From assembly GCA_036269915.1 (NCBI GenBank), contig DATBDM010000030.1:1-10530 (forward strand): DNA of 10,530 nt, read 5' to 3'. Positions 6,105-10,530 of this stretch are shown piece after piece. This DNA is from DATBDM01 sp036269915 (GTDB lineage: Bacteria; Actinomycetota; Thermoleophilia; Solirubrobacterales; Solirubrobacteraceae). A model generated the notes under the pieces. The model made no database searches, was not told where the DNA came from, and saw only the letters and a list, made by a program, of their open reading frames with translations. A program made the position numbers and the translations under genes. The first letter of the stretch is position 1. Each line of letters starts with the position of its first letter.

Positions 6105-6604
6105 GCCTCGGGTCCGCCTCGGTCCCGCCGCTCGGCCCGAGCGACCATGTCCGCGGGCGGGCCTCCGCGCGCACCGTGATCGTCTACGGCGACTACGAGT
6201 GCCCGTTCTGCGCGGCGCTCGACCTGCGGCTGGCGAGCGCGCCGGTGCGCGTCGCGTTCCGGCACTTCCCCGTTCGCTCGGCGCATCCGCGTGCGCATGC
6301 CGCCGCCTGCGCGGCCGAGGCGGCCGCCCGGCAGGGCGCGTTCTGGCCGATGCACGACGCCCTGTTCGGCGACCAGGCGCATCTGGAGGACCCGCACCTG
6401 TGGGCGCGCGCCGAGCGGCTCGGGCTCGACATCGCGCGCTTCGATGCCGACCGCCGCGACCCCGCGGTCGCCGACGCGGTCCGCGCGAGCCTGCGCGCCG
6501 GCATCCGCGCGGGCGTCGCGACCACGCCGAGCGTCTTCGTCGACGGCGTGCTGCATGCCGGCCGTCCCGACGACGCGCTGTGGGCGCGCATCACCGCAAC
6601 TTGA
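6101..6604 (+). CDS. DsbA-like thioredoxin-fold oxidoreductase, probable CTG start
   Basis: This is a thioredoxin-fold protein of the DsbA type (Thioredoxin_4-like) with a CPFC redox motif in YGDYECPFC (residues 29–37 counted from the CTG), an inserted helical region (HAAACAAEAAARQGAFWPMHDALFG) and the cis-Pro motif TTPSVFVDG. It should make or reduce disulphides. There is no signal peptide or membrane anchor, so it may act in the cytosol. The first ATG/GTG/TTG in frame is GTG 6176, but the frame is open upstream and encodes PPLGPSDHVRGRAS just before it. That matches the conserved N-terminal DH-x-x-G element of this family. The most likely start is therefore CTG 6101, which overlaps the peroxiredoxin TGA as CTGA and gives 167 residues. 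If GTG 6176 is used, 142 residues remain and the first beta strand begins at the start codon. The fold is secure; the start is inferred. Confidence 0.85.
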   Translation: MSLGSASVPPLGPSDHVRGRASARTVIVYGDYECPFCAALDLRLASAPVRVAFRHFPVRSAHPRAHAAACAAEAAARQGAFWPMHDALFGDQAHLEDPHLWARAERLGLDIARFDADRRDPAVADAVRASLRAGIRAGVATTPSVFVDGVLHAGRPDDALWARITAT

Positions 6605-6613
6605 CCGGGCAAC

Positions 6614-6641
6614 TGAACCACCGCGATCCTGCGTACGTAGT
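6614..6641 (+). promoter_or_regulatory. Candidate ECF-type promoter of the sigma gene
   Basis: TGAACC (6614–6619), a 16-base spacer and CGTAGT (6636–6641) resemble the GAAC/CGT promoters used by many ECF sigma factors, for example TGAAAC-N16-CGTA of B. subtilis SigW. A transcript would start about ten bases before the sigma ATG at 6657. This suggests autoregulation, as is common for such factors. It rests on pattern matching only. Confidence 0.4.
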
Positions 6642-6656
6642 CTCCGACGGAACCCC

Positions 6657-7202
6657 ATGCCCACCGATGTCCAGCTCATGGAGCGCGTGCGCTCCGACGC
6701 CACCGGAGACGCGCTGCGCTCGCTGTACCGCACGTACGCGGGCGAGCTGCTCGGGTTCGCGCTGGGCGCGCTCGACGACCGCCAGACCGCCGAGGAGATC
6801 GTCCAGGAGACCTTCACCCGTGCCTGGCGCCACGCCGAACGCTACGACCCCAAGCGCGGTTCGGTCCGCACCTGGCTCTACCAGATCGCCCGCAACGCGA
6901 TCATCGACGCGCGCCGGCGCGCGTCGGTGCGCCCCGGGCTGGCGGCGCGCGAGGCCGACCCGGATCGCGAGGGCGGCGGCCTGTCGATCGAGCGCGCGAT
7001 GCTCGGCTGGCAGGTCGCGGCCGCGCTCGAGCGCCTCTCGCCCGAGCACCGTCAGGTCGTCCGCCTCGCCCACGTCCAAGGGCTGAGCGTGCGTGAGATC
7101 GCCGGCGCCCTGCGGCTGCCGGAGGGCACCGTGAAGTCCCGCACCTGGTACGCGCTGCGCTCCCTGCGCCTCACCCTCGAGGAGATGGGCGTCACGCCAT
7201 GA
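6657..7202 (+). CDS. ECF-family RNA polymerase sigma factor (sigma-70 regions 2 and 4)
   Basis: This is a 181-residue group 4 (extracytoplasmic function) sigma factor that would direct RNA polymerase to a specific set of stress promoters. Region 2 covers roughly residues 20–90, with ALRSLYRTYAGELLGFAL, EEIVQETFTRAWRHAERY (core binding and -10 recognition) and SVRTWLYQIARNAIIDARRR. A short variable linker follows. Region 4 (about 118–172) has LERLSPEHRQVV and the helix-turn-helix VREIAGALRLPEGTVKSR, which reads the -35. There is no extra C-terminal domain. The start ATG 6657 is favoured over ATG 6678 because it keeps the usual short N-terminal lead before LMERVR; no strong ribosome binding site is seen for either. 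The gene is followed after 58 bases by an RskA-like anti-sigma factor, so it may belong to the SigK/RskA-type group. The group assignment is inferred. Confidence 0.93.
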   Translation: MPTDVQLMERVRSDATGDALRSLYRTYAGELLGFALGALDDRQTAEEIVQETFTRAWRHAERYDPKRGSVRTWLYQIARNAIIDARRRASVRPGLAAREADPDREGGGLSIERAMLGWQVAAALERLSPEHRQVVRLAHVQGLSVREIAGALRLPEGTVKSRTWYALRSLRLTLEEMGVTP

Positions 7203-7249
7203 CCCGCGCGACCGGCTCGACATCTGCGAACGCGCTGGCACGCGCATGC

Positions 7250-7253
7250 GGAG
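7250..7253 (+). promoter_or_regulatory. Ribosome binding site deciding the anti-sigma start
   Basis: GGAG at 7250–7253 stands seven bases before ATG 7261. It lies inside the sequence that would be coding if the in-frame ATG 7246 were used, so it favours 7261. Confidence 0.6.
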
Positions 7254-7260
7254 CAGTGCC

Positions 7261-7947
7261 ATGACCGAGACCTGCCGCGATCTGCGCCCGCTGCTCGGCG
7301 CCTACGTCCTCGGTGCCCTCTCCGAGGAGGAGACCGCGCTCGTCCGCGAGCACCTGCGCGGCTGCCAGGCCTGCGCCGCCGAGCAGGCGCGCCTGGCCCC
7401 GCTGCCCGCCCTGCTGACGCTCGCCGCCCCGGCGGCGCGGGCCGCGGAGGAGCCGCTGTCCCCGGCGCTCGAGGAGCGCGTGCTGGACGCCGTCGCCGCC
7501 GAGGCGCCGCGGCGGCCGCGCCGGACCTGGAAGCTCCCGCGCCGGCGCGCGCTCGTCGCCGGTGCCGTGGTCGCCGTCAGCCTGGCGTTCGCCGCGGTCA
7601 CCCTCGCCACGCGCGGCGGCGGCCCGGAGTACGGGCCGGAGATCCCGCTCGCGGCGACGGCCGCCCCGCACGGCGCCCAGGCGTACGCGGAGCTGCGTTC
7701 GAGCACCGGCGGCACGACCATGGTCCTGCACGTCTCCGGCCTGCCCGCCGACCCGGCCGCGGTCTACGAGGTCCACTGCGACGCCGCGGGCTGGAGCGCC
7801 AGCGCGGGCACCTTCCGCGTCGATCGCCACGGCAGCGCGCGGGTCGTGCTGACGACGGCGGCGCGCAGGGGCGAGTACGACCGCATCCGCGTGCTGCGCC
7901 GCACCGACGGCACGCCGCAGGTCGTCTTCGACGCCGCGCTCTCCTAG
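7261..7947 (+). CDS. RskA-like membrane anti-sigma factor with zinc-binding N-terminal domain
   Basis: This is the probable inhibitor of the sigma factor encoded just upstream. It has 228 residues from ATG 7261, which is preferred to the in-frame ATG 7246 because GGAG lies between the two. The cytoplasmic N-terminal domain carries the zinc anti-sigma signature H31-x3-C35-x2-C38 (EHLRGCQAC) plus an upstream Cys at position 5, the usual set of four ligand candidates. An Ala/Pro-rich linker and a positive patch (RRPRRTWKLPRRR) lead to a single membrane helix at about 97–117. The external C-terminal part (about 140–228, with VYEVHCDAAGWSASAGTFRVD) resembles the RskA domain (PF10099). The topology fits release of the sigma factor after proteolysis or a redox change. 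The cysteine-rich zinc site could be thiol-sensitive, but nothing in the sequence proves the signal. Confidence 0.88.
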   Translation: MTETCRDLRPLLGAYVLGALSEEETALVREHLRGCQACAAEQARLAPLPALLTLAAPAARAAEEPLSPALEERVLDAVAAEAPRRPRRTWKLPRRRALVAGAVVAVSLAFAAVTLATRGGGPEYGPEIPLAATAAPHGAQAYAELRSSTGGTTMVLHVSGLPADPAAVYEVHCDAAGWSASAGTFRVDRHGSARVVLTTAARRGEYDRIRVLRRTDGTPQVVFDAALS

Positions 7948-7982
7948 CCGATTCGCGCGATCGATGCGGCAGGCTCGGCGAG

Positions 7983-8070
7983 CTGCGGCTGGGTAGGGAG
8001 GGGGCGCGGTCGGCGCTGGGCGCCTTTCCGGGTGAGGAGAACGGAAACGCGCCCAGCTACCCAGCCGCGG
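7983..8070. repeat. Large imperfect inverted repeat with an 18-base bulge
   Basis: In the 226-bp gap between the anti-sigma and cupredoxin genes, GCGGCTGGGTAG (7985–7996) is the exact complement of CTACCCAGCCGC (8057–8068); the pairing extends by C7983–G8070 plus a T·G wobble. Nested inside, GCTGGGCGC (8015–8023) pairs with GCGCCCAGC (8049–8057), and after one C·C mismatch TTTCCG (8025–8030) pairs with CGGAAA (8042–8047), around an 11-base loop (8031–8041) containing GAGGAG. The 3' strand is almost continuous while the 5' strand has an extra G-rich stretch (7997–8014). C8057 is shared by the two stems. It is too long and too exact to be chance alone. It lacks a T-tract, so it is not a classic terminator. 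It could be an RNA leader, an operator-like site or a cruciform. No known riboswitch class was recognised. Confidence 0.75.
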
Positions 8071-8116
8071 GTTGACGTTCGATCCGGCACATTCACGGCA
8101 GAGATGCCCGGCAACC

Positions 8117-8141
8117 CGAACTCCCGCCCGCCCGGCGCGTA
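8117..8141 (+). promoter_or_regulatory. Candidate ECF-type promoter of the cupredoxin gene
   Basis: CGAACT (8117–8122), a 15-base spacer and CGTA (8138–8141) resemble the candidate promoter before the sigma gene, sharing GAAC and CGTA with a spacing one base shorter. The expected start point is about 24 bases before the GTG at 8174, just upstream of the AAGGAG ribosome binding site. The motif is short and the region is GC-rich, so chance cannot be excluded. Confidence 0.3.
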
Positions 8142-8161
8142 TGTCCCCGCGACCCCGGACG

Positions 8162-8167
8162 AAGGAG
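8162..8167 (+). promoter_or_regulatory. Ribosome binding site deciding the cupredoxin start
   Basis: AAGGAG lies six bases before GTG 8174. It fixes the start there rather than at the longer in-frame possibility at 8072, which would put 34 residues in front of the lipoprotein signal peptide. Confidence 0.8.
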
Positions 8168-8173
8168 CGGATC

Positions 8174-8599
8174 GTGACCAGGACCACGTGGTTGGCCGTC
8201 CCCGTGCTCGCCGTCGCGCTCGGCGTGGCGGGCTGCGGTGGCAGCAGCAACGACAACAGCGGCTCGTCGGGCTCGAGCGGTGCCTCGACGCCGTCGAGCT
8301 CGAGCGGTTCGGGGGGCGGCTCGTCGATCGCGCTCGCCGCGGACCCGAGCGGCAAGCTCGCCTTCGACAAGAAGACCCTGACCGCCAAGGCGGGCACGGT
8401 GACGATCGACTTCACCAACGACTCCAGCACGCCGCATGCCGTCGAGGTCGAGGGCCACGGCGTCGAGAAGGAGACGAAGGTGATCACCCAGGGCAAGGCG
8501 GCCGTCACCGCCAAGCTCAAGCCCGGCAAATACGAGTTCTACTGCCCGGTCGACGGCCACCGGATGGCCGGCATGCAGGGCACGCTGACGGTCAACTGA
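8174..8599 (+). CDS. Blue-copper (cupredoxin) lipoprotein
   Basis: This is a predicted exported copper protein of 141 residues. The N-terminus is a lipoprotein signal peptide (MTRTTWLAVPVLAVALGVAG) with the lipobox Cys at residue 21, so the mature protein should be anchored to the outer face of the membrane. A Ser/Gly-rich linker (about 22–51) follows, then a plastocyanin-like beta barrel. The type-1 copper ligands are visible: His88 in STPHAVEV, then Cys124, His129 and Met134 in YCPVDGHRMAGM. It probably carries electrons or binds copper outside the cell. The start is GTG 8174 with AAGGAG six bases upstream. The gene follows a sigma/anti-sigma pair and an inverted repeat, which suggests control by that sigma factor. 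Its end overlaps the - strand SRPBCC gene by eight bases. The partner redox protein is unknown. Confidence 0.93.
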   Translation: MTRTTWLAVPVLAVALGVAGCGGSSNDNSGSSGSSGASTPSSSSGSGGGSSIALAADPSGKLAFDKKTLTAKAGTVTIDFTNDSSTPHAVEVEGHGVEKETKVITQGKAAVTAKLKPGKYEFYCPVDGHRMAGMQGTLTVN

Positions 8600-9050
8600 G
8601 CCGTCGGGCGACCTCGGCGGCGCGGAAGTCGAAGATGCGGCGCAGGTCGCGGGCCACGAACAGCCGGTGCGCGACCTCGCCGAGCGGGCCGAGCGGCAGC
8701 GCGTAGCGCACCGTGTCGCGCATGAGGGTGCCGCCGGCGCCGTCGGGCGCGAACTCGTGGGTGTGGTGCCAGAGCCGGTAGGGGCCGGTCAGTTGGGCGT
8801 CGACGAAGCACACGCCCGGCTCCCAGGCCTCGATCCTCGTCAGCCAGGAGATCGGTAGGCCGTGGAGGACGAGGTGGTACTCGATCAGCGTTCCCACGTC
8901 CATCGGGATCGGCCGTGGGGTCACGACCGCGAAGCGCAACCACGGCGGAGTGATGGCCTCGAGGTTGCCCGCGTCCGCGAAGAAGGGGAAGACCGCCTCC
9001 GGCGCGGCGGGCAGCCGCTGCTCGCGACGGAGGGTCTGGTAGCCGAACAC
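8592..9050 (-). CDS. SRPBCC-superfamily (cyclase/dehydrase-like) ligand-binding protein
   Basis: This is a 152-residue protein of the SRPBCC/START-like fold, which forms a deep hydrophobic pocket; the ligand or reaction is not known for this subgroup. Typical features visible are the N-terminal VFPFFADAGNLEAITPPWLRF, the central GTLIEYHLVLHGLPISWLTRI and YRLWHHTHEFAPDGAGGTLMRD, and the C-terminal helix VAHRLFVARDLRRIFDF. Family members are often annotated as polyketide cyclase/dehydrase or CoxG-like, but there is no evidence for a polyketide role here. It is the only - strand gene in the window. The start is GTG (9048–9050), without an obvious ribosome binding site. Its stop lies inside the cupredoxin gene end, an eight-base tail-to-tail overlap. 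It is divergent from pnp, with 103 bases between the two starts. The family is reliable; the function is unknown. Confidence 0.85.
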   Translation of the reverse strand: MFGYQTLRREQRLPAAPEAVFPFFADAGNLEAITPPWLRFAVVTPRPIPMDVGTLIEYHLVLHGLPISWLTRIEAWEPGVCFVDAQLTGPYRLWHHTHEFAPDGAGGTLMRDTVRYALPLGPLGEVAHRLFVARDLRRIFDFRAAEVARRLS

Positions 9051-9073
9051 GCCGAGGGCTACGGCCGAGGGGC

Positions 9074-9079
9074 TACCAT
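9074..9079 (+). promoter_or_regulatory. Candidate -10 element for pnp
   Basis: TACCAT fits the TANNNT pattern and lies 75 bases before the pnp ATG. It is part of the second copy of an imperfect direct repeat (GCCGAGGGCTAC at 9051–9062 and GCCGAGGGGCTAC at 9064–9076). No -35 consensus is visible. A possible - strand promoter for the divergent SRPBCC gene (TTGACG, complement of 9101–9106, 17 bp from ATCCAT, complement of 9078–9083) overlaps it. Confidence 0.35.
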
Positions 9080-9118
9080 GGATCGCAGCAACTTCCGAAG
9101 CGTCAAAGATGCAGAGGG

Positions 9119-9140
9119 GCCCGCTGACCGAGAGGCGGGC
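9119..9140 (+). other. pnp leader hairpin
   Basis: GCCCGC (9119–9124) pairs perfectly with GCGGGC (9135–9140) around a ten-base loop, four bases upstream of the AAAGGA ribosome binding site (9144–9149). Stems in pnp leaders are known to take part in autoregulation in E. coli, where RNase III cleaves the leader and PNPase then represses. A conserved 'Actino-pnp' leader RNA has been described in Actinomycetales. Whether this simple hairpin is related could not be judged. Confidence 0.45.
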
Positions 9141-9153
9141 GCGAAAGGACCAT

Positions 9154-10530
9154 ATGTCCGAGGTTCACAAGGTTTCCGTCGAGATCGGCGGGACCGAGAT
9201 CTCGTTCGAGACCGGCAAGATGGCCAGGCAGGCCTCCGGCGCCGTGGTGGTGCGGGCCGGCGACACGATGGTGCTCGGCACCGCGACCGCCGGCAACGAG
9301 CGCGAGGGGATCGACTTCTTGCCGCTCACCGTCGACGTCGAGGAGCGCATGTACGCCGCGGGCAAGATCCCCGGCTCGTTCTTCAAGCGCGAGGGTCGTG
9401 CCGGCGAGAAGGGCACCCTGACCGCGCGCATGATCGACCGCCCGCTGCGCCCGCTGTTCCCGAAGGGCTGGCGGCGTGAGACCCAGCTGGTCTCGCTGAC
9501 CCTGTCGGTGGATCACGTCCACCCGTACGACATCCTCGCGATGAACGGCGCCTCCGCGGCGCTCGCCGTCTCCGACATCCCGTTCGGGGCCACCGTCGGC
9601 GCCGTGCGCATCGGCAAGATCGAGGGCAACTTCGTCGTCAACCCGGCCGAGGAGCTCATCGCCGAGTCCGACCTCGACCTGGTCGTGGCCGGCACCGCCG
9701 AGGCGATCCTGATGGTCGAGGCCGGCGCCAACGAGGTGCCCGAGGCCGAGATCCTCGACGCGCTCGACATCGCGCACGGCGAGATCAAGAAGCTCGTCGC
9801 CGCGATGGACGAGCTCGGCCAGAAGGTCGGCAAGACCAAGATCGAGATCGCCCCGCCGGTCGTCGACGAGGACCTGATCGCGCAGATCCAGGGCTCGCAC
9901 GGCGCGCAGCTCGACGAGGCGACCTCGACGCACGACAAGCTCGAGCGCCAGGACAAGACCAAGGCCGTCGAGGCCGCGATCATCGAGCAGTACGCGGGCT
10001 CGCCCGAGGCCGAGACCTACGCCGAGTACCGCAAGAACGCCCAGAAGGCGTTCGACACGCTCGAGAAGCGGATCATCCGCGAGCGCATCGCGGTCCGCAA
10101 GCAGCGCCCGGACGGCCGCTCCGAGAAGGAGATCCGGCCGATCACGATCGAGGTCAAGCCGCTGCCGCGCACGCACGGCTCGGCGCTCTTCACCCGCGGC
10201 CAGACGCAGGCCCTCTCCGTGGTCGCCCTCGGCACCACGCGCGAGGAGATGCGCCTGGACACGCTCGGGCTCGAGACCTCCAAGCGCTACTTCCACCACT
10301 ACAACTTCCCGCCCTTCTCCGTGGGCGAGGCGGGCTTCATGCGCGGGCCGAAGCGCCGCGACATCGGGCACGGGGCGCTCGCCGAGCGCGCCCTCGTGCC
10401 GATGATCCCGGACCAGGAGACGTTCCCGTACACGATCCGCGTCGTGTCGGACATCCTCGAGTCCAACGGCTCGTCATCGATGGCCTCGGTGTGCGGCTCC
10501 TCGCTGTCGCTGATGGACGCGGGCGTGCCG
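9154..10530 (+). CDS. pnp: Polyribonucleotide nucleotidyltransferase, N-terminal 459 residues (3' end outside window)
   Basis: PNPase is the phosphorolytic 3'-to-5' exoribonuclease of RNA decay, and it can also add tails. The window holds the first RNase PH domain with FFKREGRAGEKGTLTARMIDRPLRPLFPKG (about residues 70–105) and HPYDILAMNGASAALAVSDIPF, the linking all-helical domain (about 250–325), and most of the second RNase PH domain. That domain has HGSALFTRGQTQAL and the phosphate-binding ESNGSSSMASVCGSS just before the window edge. The catalytic Asp residues and the KH and S1 RNA-binding domains lie beyond the window, and no stop occurs before its end. The ATG at 9154 has AAAGGA four bases upstream and gives the typical N-terminus. 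The gene is separated from rpsO by an unrelated redox set, but the intact frame suggests an ordinary housekeeping PNPase. It probably has its own promoter in the divergent intergenic region. Confidence 0.97.
   Translation, partial: MSEVHKVSVEIGGTEISFETGKMARQASGAVVVRAGDTMVLGTATAGNEREGIDFLPLTVDVEERMYAAGKIPGSFFKREGRAGEKGTLTARMIDRPLRPLFPKGWRRETQLVSLTLSVDHVHPYDILAMNGASAALAVSDIPFGATVGAVRIGKIEGNFVVNPAEELIAESDLDLVVAGTAEAILMVEAGANEVPEAEILDALDIAHGEIKKLVAAMDELGQKVGKTKIEIAPPVVDEDLIAQIQGSHGAQLDEATSTHDKLERQDKTKAVEAAIIEQYAGSPEAETYAEYRKNAQKAFDTLEKRIIRERIAVRKQRPDGRSEKEIRPITIEVKPLPRTHGSALFTRGQTQALSVVALGTTREEMRLDTLGLETSKRYFHHYNFPPFSVGEAGFMRGPKRRDIGHGALAERALVPMIPDQETFPYTIRVVSDILESNGSSSMASVCGSSLSLMDAGVP

Noticed and set aside
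6601..6630. TTGACC at 6601–6606 with GATCCT at 6625–6630 as a housekeeping promoter of the sigma gene
   Set aside because: The spacing (18) is possible but the -10 lacks the TA start, and the better TGAACC–N16–CGTAGT pattern lies between it and the gene.
8015..8057. Inner hairpin of the inverted repeat as an intrinsic terminator of the sigma/anti-sigma operon
   Set aside because: No T-run follows on either strand, and the outer arms continue the structure on both sides.
8072..8100. TTGACG at 8072–8077 as a -35 box for the cupredoxin gene
   Set aside because: No acceptable -10 hexamer lies 16–19 bases downstream, and the site falls just outside the inverted repeat; the ECF-like motif at 8117–8141 fits better.
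8072..8173. Longer cupredoxin start at 8072
   Set aside because: It would place 34 charged and proline-rich residues before a clear lipoprotein signal peptide, whereas GTG 8174 has a strong ribosome binding site.

Overview
The window is about 72% G+C by eye, with strong G/C preference at third codon positions and several GTG or TTG starts. Protein sequences and the order infB–ylxP(DUF503)–rbfA–nrnA–truB–ribF–rpsO–pnp point to a high-GC actinobacterium. The shortened RibF and TruB and the AhpE-like and RskA-like proteins fit the Thermoleophilia/Solirubrobacterales best. That placement is inference, since no rRNA marker is present.

Region 1 (1–5634) is a tightly packed translation and RNA-maturation operon on the + strand. 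It holds the 3' part of infB, ylxP/DUF503, rbfA, nrnA, truB, ribF, a GGDEF diguanylate cyclase with a degenerate receiver-like N-terminus, and rpsO. Stop and start codons overlap at ylxP/rbfA, rbfA/nrnA and GGDEF/rpsO. The 167-bp truB–ribF spacer is the only sizeable gap; it contains a doubtful 55-codon ORF and a hairpin.

Region 2 (5646–9050) separates rpsO from pnp, which are neighbours in many bacteria. It is an accessory redox and envelope set: an AhpE-like peroxiredoxin, a DsbA-like thiol oxidoreductase that seems to start at CTG, an ECF sigma factor with an RskA-like zinc-binding membrane anti-sigma factor, a blue-copper lipoprotein, and, on the - strand, an SRPBCC protein that overlaps the cupredoxin tail-to-tail. 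Similar GAAC–N16/17–CGTA motifs precede the sigma gene and the cupredoxin gene, so the sigma factor may control itself and the copper protein. A large imperfect inverted repeat (7983–8070) lies in the 226-bp gap before the cupredoxin.

Region 3 (9051–10530) is a divergent promoter region followed by the first 459 codons of pnp, whose leader has a GC-rich hairpin just upstream of the ribosome binding site.

The most unusual points are the diguanylate cyclase translationally coupled to rpsO, the possible copper/thiol sigma regulon between rpsO and pnp, and the bulged inverted repeat. No tRNA, rRNA, CRISPR array, insertion sequence or clear intrinsic terminator was seen.
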